A stretch of 64,000 nucleotides of DNA from Whalleya microplaca (taxonomy: Eukaryota > Ascomycota > Sordariomycetes > Xylariales > Xylariaceae): positions 372,001-436,000 of the forward strand of contig MU385720.1 of assembly GCA_022497155.1 (NCBI GenBank), in the 5' to 3' direction. The position numbers and the translations under genes are program-made. Shown one piece after another: positions 35,378-47,120 of this stretch. The notes under the pieces were generated by a model that worked only from the letters and a program-made list of their open reading frames with translations, did not search any database and had not been told where the DNA came from. Position 1 is the stretch's first letter. Each line of letters starts with the position of its first letter.

Positions 35378-35856
35378 ATGCCGTCAGGTAGGACAATAAA
35401 CCGTCCAAATGCATCTTCTGCACATCCCGACTTTCAACTTCAAACAGCCGCCAGACCAGGATATCAACCTTACCCGCCCGCCAACAACGCCACCGCCTGT
35501 GGCTCACGAAATGCGCATAACAAGCGACTAGGTCAACAGCCTACGGCAAGTAGCATCTCGTAACCTGTCGCGTATCACAGCCCACACGAGACATCCGGTT
35601 GAAGACCTTCACCTACTCTACTAAGATAGTGCCCGGTTTACAAACAAGCCTCATAAACGGTATGGTACGACAACAACACATCCCGGCCCGCGAGTATACT
35701 ATTTACAGTTCCTCCCCTTACATGGATGGAGTGACAAGAGCCTCAGCTGTCGCATACGGAATTAATACAGAAACATTTATTAAGCTGACCAGCCTCGCCG
35801 GCGTCAAGACGGTACGGTACGTCTCAGCTATGCGCACAGCAAGATCGACATCCTAG
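35378..35856 (+). CDS. Two adjacent small ORFs, hypothetical (61 aa and 85 aa)
   Basis: ORF 35378-35563 starts MPSGRTINRPNASSAH in the favourable context CAACATGCC. A second open frame covers 35599-35856 (KTFTYSTKIVPGLQTSLING through TETFIKLTSLAGVKTVRYVS), but its first codon is TTG; the frame is open from about 35550. They may be exons of one gene, although the only obvious GT...AG between them would make an intron near 35 bp, which is too short. No family recognised. The pair sits 235 bp from the MITE; it may be decayed. Confidence 0.25.
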
Positions 35857-36394
35857 AAAGAAAAAAAAAAAAAAGCCTAGGATTTGTGGTTTTCTGCGCT
35901 GATTCGCTCCTCGGGACCTTGCTCAGTAGAGTCGCAAGGCAAATCTGGCTGGACGATTCCATCCCAGGTCCAGGTTGCATTTTGATCTCGTACTGCGTAC
36001 AGTTTACATGTATACTTATTTCATTCGTACACTTTCGACCAAGGTCCCTCCAATCACCCTCCACACCTCCATCTTGACTGAAGGGCGTTTATCGCGGCCC
36101 TCCATCCTTTCCCCTCCAGACCTTAAAAATCCTAACCATGCTGCCATGGCGATCTTCTATAAGCGTATGACTGTTTTGGATGCGCTTGTGGGTCGTTCTG
36201 TTTGAAATGCATATTCTACAGTGTATCCTCATTGTCCTGCAGTCCTGTGTCTTTGTTAGGCATTTTACTTGGCCAACGGCTATCCGTCAAGCGCGCCGGC
36301 TCAGCTTACTTGGTGCTTAGTTGATTGCGAGTAGATAATTGGCCATTCTTCCTCCAACGGTATTCTCAGAACTCCTTCCTTTGCATAATCAACC

Positions 36395-36471
36395 CAAGAA
36401 ACTGCCCTAAATAGCCTATTATAGTTTCAATAGTGATCTATTATACATATATGCCTCCAGGCAGTTTCTTG
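36395..36471. repeat. Perfect 12-bp inverted repeat, 53-nt spacer
   Basis: CAAGAAACTGCC at 36395-36406 and GGCAGTTTCTTG at 36460-36471. The spacer is AT-rich with shorter self-complementary words. No flanking duplication seen, so no mobile-element claim. Confidence 0.6.
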
Positions 36472-39400
36472 TGTTCCTTACCGCTGCTTCTCGATGCACA
36501 TGTCAGGAACGACAGTATCAATTTCCCGGGTCTGTCTGAGACATGTCATCCAGGCTCTGGGTTGCTACGGGCCTAGTGGGATCTCGACCCCAGCCTCCAT
36601 CGATATTATGTCTTGTCCAGCTAAGTTGTCATCTGGTCAATAGATTTAATATCCGATGACGCTCAAAACGAGTTACACACCACCTTTTACATATACCTAC
36701 CACACCCAACACTCAAGCTGGGCAACATGCTTGAGCAGGAAGCCTGACTCAGTGCCGACGAGCTGGAACGGAAAATTGACCTTGCTTATAGTACCAATCA
36801 GAGGCGAACTCTGAGTAGACTAATCATCAACCTTACAACTGGCGGGACATGCCTCATGGAAACTCTACTATGTAGTAGGTAGTCCTTCGGTCTAGAGCGA
36901 TAACCGGCACCCCAAGAATTGTGCAAGTCGAGGTCCTGCTTCCAAAGGCTGCTAGAATACTTGCAAGAAAATTCTCGTCGTAATTTCGTTTGATGCGTAA
37001 CAAATTTTTTTTATCTTTTAACCTCCCTGAAATGTCCCTCTTACCGCAAGATCTCCCACTTTAATTCTCGTCGGCGCATTAGTCATGGCAAGCTTGTAAA
37101 GCCAGAGCGAGAGGAGAAACGATGTTCGATTTGAGCGCCATCCCGGGACAGGGATTGTAGCACGTACACTTGGCAGATTATTTCGAGATGTGAGACGTCC
37201 TCCAGATGCCAACTCACTGAATTGATATACTATGTGTAATCATATAATAGCTACCAGTTTATGACCATCCAAGTTTTATCTACGAAGCAGGCAGCAGACA
37301 ATGCAGGTTTTGAATATTCAAGTTCTGGCTTGACCAGTGCCATGGACAGATGGAGCGTAAGTTTCATGCAGATTGTGTTGGATAGGTAAGACGGACCTCA
37401 TATGCAGCGTAGTATCGACAGCATTGCATCCTATCTTTCGATTTGGATGTATGCATGGCCTCTCTACCAAACATCTCTCCTGAGCTCTGCAGCGAAGCTC
37501 ATGATCCCTGCTGCGCTACTCTGTACGTATCCTTGTCCACGGAACCCGTTAAACCACGAATGTCGAAAATCTCCGACTTTCGTAAGCCCAAAACGAGATA
37601 TCCTCAGATCGGCGGACATCGCATTCGACCTCTCGGAACCCATAAAAGGCATCTCGAGGACCCGGGCTTGCATTCCCTAGCCCACGTTCCATTTTGCTCC
37701 TCCGGATGTCTCAAGAAAGCGGTGACTGACCTCAACTCTCTTGCAGTCTCGTTATCAACGATTGTGACGATACGTAACTTCCAGTTGCTGTTCATTCTCC
37801 TGTATGGGACTAGTACGATTCCTCCTCCACATCCCATATTACATATCTATGGTAGGTATCTTGCTCATGATCCCCCATCACCTCATCCCACGGGGCAAGC
37901 AGACAGGCCTAGGTTAGGTATTTGCTTGCGCATAGTGCTACCCACCCCCCTTTACCCTCGCTCGGCTCGATTGTCTGCAGCAGCGATTATCAACGTTCAT
38001 GCATCCCCACCATCTATCTACCTGCGTGCAGGTGTGTGCAGCAAGCCCACGCAGCTCCAAGACACACATACGCACTATAGCAGCACATCAGAATAGCAAT
38101 AAATGTGTAAGATGGTGGTGGGCTTATATGTTTGCTTTCTTGCTTGCCTATCTATCTATCTATCAGGCGCCATGCCATACCCGTATCTTCCTGGGCCCTT
38201 ATCATGACGAATGTCTATCGCATTTGCGCGTGACAAGCACACAAGACACATTCGCATCCCGTGGCATCGCAAATTCCGGTCCGGACTATTTCCCATACAC
38301 ATTCATCATCCCAATGCATATGGTAACACCTGGCGGACCTGGACTAAAGCCCCGCTGTCCCATGTACTATGTATGTAGGTCTGTAGGTGTGTCATCTGTG
38401 TCTCCGTTATCATTACCTAGTTACCTTTTTCCCCTCTGTGGTGTAAGTTAGCACATGTGCCCATTCATGTGTAAGTACGCCCGCGGGGACACCATGCCAT
38501 GCCATAGGTACCCGTGCATACATAGAGAGCCACAACGGGCAGATAGGCAGATAAACCTCATACACACTGGCGCTTGCGCAATGGTGGTTGTGTCCTAGAT
38601 CCCCCTCTTTCCCTTTCTTACCCCAAGCCCTTTCTGCCTAGCTACCTGCCTGGCGCCCCAGATGAGTGTGCGTATGTATGTAAGTGCGTGCGTGTGTGTG
38701 CCGAGGTGCCGCCCCAAAGAGCGGTATGTGCAAAATGTACCTATAGTGTGGTATGTTGCTCAGTCTAGGTAGGTATCGCTCGTCTCCAACGGCAGACACC
38801 TGGGACCGGACGGTTCCGCGGCAGATCCCCATCCATCCGCACGCATAGCAATGGAGGGCTGCGATAGGCAACTCTGGCCGCTGTACTCGCTGCCCTCTCG
38901 CTTAGGTGGGCATATCTTTATATTGTATTTTTTTGCAGTTCCTCTATTCGTCGCATGGCTTGCTGATCCCTTCCGTGGGCTGGTTTTACGGATGTCGGCG
39001 GCGGACTGGTGAACGGGATCACTCGGCGCTCGAGAGTCGCTAATGTGATTATGCTCGTTCGGGTGCTGAGGCTGGATACTGTTCGGTTCGATCGTTTCAT
39101 GATACGCATAGCCTTTGTTATAATACTATGATTTGGTAGGCTTTTAACATATTCGGCTTATAGTCTCTCGTCGATTTTGTATTGTGCACGAGAGCTTCCA
39201 CGGCTTGCCGGACCTACTCTGATATCCTCCAACCGTGACGATGTTGTCTGGCCGCAAACTCCTATGGATGTCTCCTTGCCTGTATTTTATGTCGTTTCTC
39301 ATTTGAGTATCCTAGATTCAATCTAGGGCTAGGGTGGCCTTTCCGGCAGCTCTCGTTGCGATACGCAGATGTCGATGCTGCATGGCTTTGCTAGCTTCCG

Positions 39401-39670
39401 TAGGTATAGTCCATAGGTACAGGCATCATCACGAATGACAAGATCGACGAAGTCGAGGAGAGTCGTAAGGACCAGCTCAAATATCAAAGGAGACACTTCG
39501 CTTATAAGTCGCAGTCTAGAACAGCCAAGTACACTGCTGAGTTCGTCGAGTCTGGATGTTTGCTTTGCGGCAGTAATGCCCCTGAATCTAGTTCCTGTCC
39601 ACACCCAACACCCATTTCTCAACAACTACTGGGACTCAGGAACTCAACTGAACAAAGACGTCTTTGTAAA

Positions 39671-39781
39671 GGGCCGAGTAGCCCAGTTGACTAGAGCGAT
39701 TCTCTGGACTCAGCTGCACGGTCACGTCTTACGGCAAGAAGATGCCGCCCATTAGCTTCTCAGACGCCGGGGTTTTTTTTT
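39671..39781 (+). tRNA. tRNA-like fragment with A-box-like sequence and T9 run (relic or SINE head)
   Basis: GGCCGAGTAGCCCAGTTGAC and then TAGAGCG resemble the acceptor 5' strand and D-arm/A-box of a tRNA. CAGACGCCGGGG near 39761-39772 resembles the start of a T-stem, but it runs straight into nine T residues (39773-39781) in place of a T-loop and 3' half. No B-box (GGTTCRANNCC) is seen. A second A-box-like stretch (TTAGCTCAGCAAGTAAGAGG) lies near 39893-39912. Likely a broken tRNA or a tRNA-derived short element; not a functional tRNA as it stands. Confidence 0.25.
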
Positions 39782-42108
39782 AGCAAGATACCAAAAGCAC
39801 TATTAGGGGCACAGACGTGAGGACAACCTCATTGCATGTCAAATGTTATCTCCCTCTGTTCGCTACCAATGTGCTCTGCCGTGAGTACTGCAGTTAGCTC
39901 AGCAAGTAAGAGGCTGTTCGCAATAATCTTTCCTGACTAGTGGGCAATGACGGGAGTCGGTAGGAACTGGGTGACTTGGAATTGGATGTTCATTCTGGGT
40001 GGTTCTCAACGACCTGTCGCGAGTCTTCAAGGCTGATTGCGTTTTCGACTGTCCCTGGCTTCTTTGGGCCAATGGATAATCAAGGGGTCATCTCCGCTTC
40101 CTGCCTGAATCGGACTTTAAGAATTGAGCACTACTTCTCAGCTTAGTTGTATTCAGATCTACTGCTTACAGTGATGTTCTTTAGGCTGACCTGTCTTGGA
40201 TTGAGCCTTGGTGAGCCTCCCTGTGATGAGAAGGTAGCAGGTATAGGACTGCTAGGCCTGTTGACGGGTTCTATTCAACCAAAATCGTAGGTAAGTTGAT
40301 ACTTGAGCCGACAGGAATAACTGCGGAAATTCTTTAACCGAAACACATCGTTCAGCATGATTCATATTGGTAGCTGAAATATGGAGGCCTTGTTTTTTTC
40401 TTTCATTCCTTCCTGGTGTGAACCAAAATACCCCGATCTCCTTTATCCCCTATTCATTTCTATATCAACTTCTTTCGATGGATCATTGGAAACGCGCTGC
40501 GAGCTCATTCCCTACTTGGGCCGTTTGGCAGAGACAATCATGAAGATATTATTCGTAATTATTTAGCGCCACTGCCTTCTTGGTCGTGCATAGACCACAG
40601 ACTTATTATCTAAAAAATGCTTCGGGGGTAAATACCTACCAACAAGCAATGCACTATAGCTTGACAAAACGTTCTTGCCAGTAAATGTTCTTCACTGGCA
40701 CTCTGTAGCAATCTACAAGTAATGACAGACCCATCTCATACCTGATTTAAGCCCAAAGTAGCACCGCTGTTGAAGACAGTATCTTGACAAGCTTCGCCAG
40801 GGGGCGACGTTGGACTGAAGGAGCGGAATTAGACTACGACCGCATCAAACCACACTGCCGGAAATATCATAGCTAATACGGGCAATGGAACCTAATTGTA
40901 GAAATTGGTTTGAATAGCTTGACTTCCTTGTGACAAATCCCATAAGCCAATTCCTTCAGTGGTATCCAGCACTTGGCCCGTCTCTACTCTATGAAGATGG
41001 ACAGAACAGTTGCTCCGAAGATGCACGTGTGAAGTCAAAGACCAATTATACGAGAGACATATTCTATACCGGTACTTGCCTGTTCTTTAGGCTGAGGTTT
41101 TGCCCCTGCTAGATGAGGAGCTCTAAATGCACCAAACTAGAAAGACCGATAAGTTTCGTCTTTGCGAGCAATACATGTGCCTTACTCTTGAGCAGCCTCT
41201 TTAGTTTGTGCAGCTATAGATTGTTCCGCCTCCCTCCATTACACCCGGTATCCTGCATCCCGACTCCAGCACTCCTCCATTTTCTACTCCTCTGCATTCT
41301 TCGTTGCAGTCCAAGGTATTCCTGGTTATAATGCTATATCCTCTGTCTCTGTCACTTCTCTCCATCATCTTCTTGACCAGATCAAGGTAGCTTTGGTAGA
41401 GAGCCCGCGGCTGTACATGCCTATATTACCCTCCCTATCTGTCCTTTCTCTACCTCTCATCCATCTTGACAATCATCTTAGATCATCCTTCACCACTAAC
41501 AGAGAATAAAACAGGCTCCTCGCTACTGCAAAGTATTTTACCATCCGGCATCTGCGATCCAGTATCACTGCCCTTCAGCATCACGAAACCTTCGACTCCC
41601 CCTTTCAATCAAGTAAGCCTGTCCTTCATGCATTTACTATTTGCCACGAGCCTTGATGATGCGTTATATCTACCCTATCTGATTGAAGCAATTACCCTAT
41701 CTTGGGTCCTTTCTGAAAGGCTCTCTCTTCCCTGCCTAGCCCTCAACCATCCCACACTCTCAACAACTTCGTACTTCATCCGAAGACCAAGAGATCGATC
41801 GATCAGTTGGTATTAAGCTTCCACATTCGCTTCACCTATTGGTCTCTACTTATTCGTCCATGCATGCTCGACATACCCTCGATACAGTAGCGCACATTTC
41901 CCTTACTTCCAGGTCAAGATTCATTCAAGATTTCCTTGCAATTTTTCTCACTTACGAGTGATCATTTTAGACAACTCGAGAACTGTGCTAACTTAGATCA
42001 ACTAACAGGAGTCTCTTGGGAAGGTTCATCTCGTATACCTTCATGAATCTCCCTTGGCAGGATAGCTCGCTCTAAAGCGTCTATACCTCGTCTACTCTGA
42101 ACGCCACC

Positions 42109-44711
42109 ATGGACCATCCTCAAGACTTTTACTCTTCTGGTAAGACTCCATACCCGCCCCTTGTTCGCCAACTTGGGGAACGGGACCAGGCTCTGTATTT
42201 CCTTGAACCGGCGCACCCGACTAAAGAGGGTGGTGCTGGCAAGCTTCTACCGAGTCAATTATACGGCCATCTCCAGCCGCCGGCTTCTTTTGGACCACTG
42301 TCTACATCGTATCAGATTACGAATGGCCCCGTAGCTATCAGACATGTGTTCTGCAGATGGAAGCGTGGCACCCAAGATCACGGCTTGAAACGGAATGATG
42401 AGGCGCAGTTCGAACTTGGAAAGTTCAACATCCTTCGCTACCCCGTTGATAATGACTTCAACAACCCGGACTATCTGTTTGGGCATTCACTTCCGGTCGA
42501 AGGTTTGGACAAGGCCGTGCTAGCCCTCGCGGACTACCCTTCAGTTCCGAACGCGGTGATGAGAGTGAGTCAATGAGGCAAATCCAATGTATCGTCTCAA
42601 CTAACACTCTAGTAGGGACCTCTCATGCCGGCAATTGGAGGCTTCTCAAAGCCTCTGGCATCCCAGCCGTCAGGATTTACCCTGGTTACCCAAATAGAAG
42701 AGCTCTTTCAAAAGATCCTGGGCTTCACAATGCACCGCTGGGGAGATGTCGGCAATTTCGCCCGTACCTGCCAGTTGGTCCTATGCCACATGAATCAGAC
42801 GATGGTAAAATCCCTTGGTACCATGAATTCTAAGGTAACTGCTAAGACTCGAATAGGCGCGATTCAATATTTCGAAGGGAGACTTTTTGAACTTGCATGT
42901 CGACCCGGAAGATAACGCGACGTTGGCTGAAGGACTTTCTCGCCAGGCAGGGTCCATTGGCTTTGTGATGGTGTCAAACGTCAGAGAGCCCTGCGAACCT
43001 ACTCGATCAGCAGGCCAGAATAGCTACGGTTTCCCGAAAGAAAGAGTTGAACACTACAGCAAGGTTACAGCTTCACAGCAACTGATGCATCACATTCGGT
43101 TTTGTAAGTTCGCGGGGTGCATACGTGTATTGAAGCTACGAAGCTAACATATCTCGAGTGAAAACCATTAACCTTCGCGGCCAGAACATTAAAGTGTTGC
43201 ATCTACACTCTATGCCCTATCTCGATCTTAAGACGCTTGACCATTGCCTAGAGCGGCTGCCCGTTCTGCAAATCCTCGCCGTGCACAATTGCGACTTGTT
43301 ACACTTTGGATGCACCGTGGACTTCCTCAAGATGGTCATCGACTACAACAAGCGGAAGGATCGCAAGCCTATCGAGGCAGATTTTTCACCACGATACTTC
43401 TACGGAAAGCGCAGCTATCAGGAAGGTCGAGTTGGCGAATACGGTGTGGTTGCTCAAGATGAGGGCACCATTGACACCCTCAGAGCGGTAGTTGCAACTC
43501 TGCAGACAGTTGTGCCCCTGGCTCTCAAGAACGGCATCGACTGGTTTACCCCAGGAACAGGTATGCGACAGTTCTTGGAACGGCTGCCGTGGGAATTGGA
43601 TACGCTAAGATACATCCTCGAGGCCCTATATGACCTTGTCGATCTTAAGAACGGTGTTCACGACAATGCATACCCCATCCATGTTGACAAATGTTACGAG
43701 GCGGTTCATGCAAGGGCTTTTGACAGATTTGGCCCGCACGTTTTCGTTGCGAGCGAACCATCGGGATGGGACGAGTCTAGTTCGAATGACTCGACTCAGG
43801 GCGAACAGAAAATCACCCCCTTCCTGCGCGACGAGATGTTTCGTACGGTGTACCATGACCTGATCATTGCTATGACCGGGAAGCCAATGCTGGAATCCAA
43901 GCTTCGCGACATAATGACATCACGCGGTAAATTTCTCTTACTCAAATGCTGCCTCTGCAAAACCAAGATGCCATCGTGTTTCTTCGTCAAATCAATAGCC
44001 GCTCGACCTGATAACTGGAGAGTTTGCCACGGTTGTCAGTTAGGGGCCTACTTAAACCAACAGGTCAACAACTACGAACGGGAGAGACGTGAAGTGGTGA
44101 GATTGCTCTGGGACGATCCCAACGTGACCGATCTCGATACCCTCTTCAAGGCCAAACGTTTAGCAACTGTGGATGAACTGGACAACTTGAGTTTCCCCTT
44201 CCAACAGGTGGCTGTCAAGCTGATGGTGCCTATTGAAGCTGACTTGTCTCCGCATTTCTATCCCACCGTGCTCTCCGACCCAGGATGGGAGGCCATTGGG
44301 CGAAGACCTAGGGAATCGGCTCCTGATGAGTGGAAAGAGATCTCGATCCTCAAGGAAAGACTCCACGCTGCATGGTGGCATGCCAAGCGGCAGATTGACC
44401 TAGGGGCCTCGAAGTCCAACGCGGTCATCTCGAACTGTCGCGCACACATCGAGCTCATCAAACAGAGACTCTTGACTGCAGACGGCAATTCTGCCCACAA
44501 ACTTAAACTTGAGCAAGGTGAGCTGGAAACACGCATCAATCAAGAAGAGGCCCGACAGGGTCTCGTTCAGATGACTCCAAAGGGTTCTTTCAAAGTCGCC
44601 GGCGATTGGGACGAGAACATCAAGCAATTCCGACATATCGTGCAATGCGACGCAGGCTTGCATCAAAATATCGGTCCCACCCCCATATTGAACAAGGACA
44701 AAATTTGGTAA
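42109..44711 (+). CDS. Uncharacterised 814-aa protein with LRR-like segment and zinc-knuckle pair
   Basis: Exons 42109-42564, 42616-42804, 42857-43103 and 43159-44711. Introns are 51, 52, 55 bp (GTGAGT, GTAAAA, GTAAGT donors). The total of 2,445 nt is 815 codons. The start lies in CGCCACCATGG. I do not recognise the family. Visible features: an LRR-like stretch around residues 300-345 (VLHLHSMPYLDLKTLDHCLE, RLPVLQILAVHNCDLLHFG), and a Cys motif C562-x2-C565, C572, C588-x2-C591 (CCLCKTKMPSC and VCHGCQ), which could bind one zinc. Near residues 690-770 there is a helical, charged region (AAWWHAKRQIDLGASKSNAV, KLKLEQGELETRINQEEARQ) that may be a coiled coil. F-box-type adaptors combine LRR-like repeats with Cys motifs, but no F-box is evident. 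No signal peptide or membrane span. Confidence 0.8.
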
Positions 44712-47120
44712 TTCTTTCGGGGACTGTCTACAGTCTCGGTCTGGCTCTGGTTGAATTTCGCTCACCCAGATTCCTCTTTCGGTTACGGCTCTCTGGTTTA
44801 CTCTTCGGCATGTTGCATCTGGCACCCTAGCATCACAGTCTTGCACGATCCGTCTTCGGGGGATGAGTCCACGATATCTTCATATGATTTGAGGATGCTT
44901 CGTGGTCTCGATCACCCGATACGAACAAGCTGATATCGGCGTTTTCGACACACTCAATGGTCGAATCTTTTTAATGAGCGACGATGAGTTGGTGGATCTA
45001 GCTCTGTGTTGCCTGCGAATCTTTCATCTATATACCTTGCCACGTTTTCGTTTGATATTGCTGCTACTCTACTTTGAAATATGCACTCATAGACATACAA
45101 ACGTCTAGCATATAGATATAGAGGCATAGAAGGGTAAGGCATAGAGGCGCAGGAATAGATTTGCCTTTTCTCTAGCGTACGGCACACGGCACACGGATAG
45201 ACAAAAGACACGGTTCCGGTCGTTTCGTTGCGCATTTTTGCAACGGTTTTCTTCATACACGCACTAGCGTATATGATTTCCTACAAATACGGCATTCTCG
45301 TGCAGAGTTTAGCCTGCTTTGAGGCAGGGGATAGGATCTTTTCGACTACATCCGGATTGACAGTATGTCAATACTTGCAGACCACATTCCGCTCCTGGGA
45401 TTGCGGTTGCCTCGTCATTTCCGGACTGTACTCCTAAGGCGTCGATCGTCACCTACAGATCCTTGATATATCAGGATTGATGTTACTGGCCTGAACATTT
45501 CATCTCTCGGACCTAGTTCTATACTTTCAGTATAGGGAGTGATTGGAGGCCTAATACCATCTACGTGTGGAATGGCAGTCATCATATCTAGGTTTGAGAC
45601 GATCTTAGGCCCTCATCTAGATTCTGATATATTCCCGACGTCCTCGCAAAGCATACACTAATTGTTATACATAGTGTCACCTGTTCTGATTTCACGAGGT
45701 TGTCGCTTTTCTTTCCTAGACTCGAGTCTGCCATGTTGCGTTGCGTTACGTTGTCCAATAATTCCCCTTACCCCTTTTCCTTTCTTTTTCCTATGTCAAT
45801 CGACAATACACGAACGAGTCGACCGCACACCAACATAGTCGGCAATAGACACAACAGTGAATCGCGAGATACGAATCTCACAAATAACATCGAGGGCAAT
45901 CCTCATGCTAGCCATCAATACAGAAGGATGGAGGATGGATGGATGAACTAATTTTTGCTATTTTGCTATGGAAATTACATAGAAGAAGCCTTATGGCACC
46001 TGTCAATAAGAATTTCTTCTCCCAAAAACCAGAATAGCACCCTCTCTTCAGGACTCTCCACGGGAGAGCAATACTGCTGTGTCTCTTTGTTGTACTAATG
46101 TGAACGCCCATGTGTGCATGTATGACTGATTCTAACTTCTAGGGCCCGGGATACAATGGTCATGCTTGTGGTCGAGTAACTGCTAATTTCTCTATAAGCT
46201 TTATAGGTCCAATTGATAATGGGAGGAGGTGCTGAGTCGAATAGGAGTCTTTGATGTTGTTACTAATTGGAAAACGAGTATCAGCACAGCCAGGAGATGT
46301 CACAGGAAAGTACATCCAAATTAGACATAAGAAGCACTTGTTGTCTTGCTCCTGTGAAGCAAGATTAATACAAAGAGTATACGACTGTGATGCGGAAAAC
46401 TCGACTACTAGCATAGGCTCTCGTAACCCACTATCTGCTGCCCGACAAAAACGACCAAAGCACTATCCTAACTTGAAGCGATCGACGCAGCCAATGCACG
46501 AGCGCAAGCAGGCAAGAGTTCACAACCAGGAGGGACATATTGTGGACAAGATGTAGGGGCGCAAGAGCTGGGAAGAGCATAACGATCGTATTCACTGCTC
46601 TATATCAATGAGCGGAAGGATAGACTGCTATACAAAGCTGGTGATTTGAACCACCCTGTATCTTCGAGGGTCTTTGGGCTTGAGCAAACAGGGCTATCGG
46701 AATCATATCCAGCTTCCTCGACATCCTGGCAAATATTCTATATAACAAAGCGAATACCCACAGAACTGTTAGGAATCTAACCTACCTCACTTTATCAGCC
46801 CGGTAGCAACACTCCGGCCTTTTGTTGGACGTGGGTGGAGCGACGGAGGAAGTCCTAGAGGCTTACAGAGGCACTGTAGCTAGCAGTGTTGTCTCCGACG
46901 GTGACCTATATGGAAATAGTAAAACTGCGAATAAACGAGGCATGGATGCAGATTGCTGTTGCATACCAGCATGTATTTAACCACTCGATTGAAGCTTCGT
47001 CATCCAGGTGATGTGGGAGAATTCATAATTCCACGAAGGAGGGGATATCATTTCTATGCATCTATCCCGTATATACTCTACACATACATCTACATCTCCA
47101 CTGTCCAAACGACCATCTAT
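44712..47120. other. 2.4-kb convergent intergenic region
   Basis: No gene supported. It lies between two converging genes and probably includes both 3' UTRs. A tRNA-shaped 81-nt inverted structure at 46635-46715 was considered and rejected. Otherwise mixed AT-rich sequence. Confidence 0.55.

Larger units (their letters stand above)
31380..42108. other. 10.7-kb gene-poor region with a MITE and gene scraps
   Basis: No confident gene. 31.4-32.7 kb is probably promoter/leader of the Meu6-type gene, with (GT)n, a GGAGAGTG 8-bp repeat at 31813-31844 and a CTGTC run near 32420. Also present: the MITE (34670-35142), coding-like ORFs (35378-35856), a 12-bp inverted repeat (36395-36471), a CTAT run (about 38148-38164) and tRNA-like sequence (39671-39781). 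41.1-42.1 kb is pyrimidine-rich and probably the leader of the 814-aa gene. Confidence 0.55.

Noticed and set aside
37443..38096. 217-codon plus-strand ORF
   Set aside because: Longer than most chance ORFs, but no domain, low-complexity Pro/Ser/Ile segments, and no coherent start context or splice partner. Left as not supported.
42835..42856. GTAACT...TAG as a 22-bp intron in the 814-aa gene
   Set aside because: Too short to splice; the upstream donor at 42805 gives a normal 52-bp intron and keeps the frame.
46635..46715. 81-nt tRNA-shaped sequence (minus strand): 7-bp terminal stem AAGCTGG/CCAGCTT and a GGTTCAAAT loop
   Set aside because: No A-box, and the would-be T-stem overlaps the acceptor strand; judged a chance inverted repeat.
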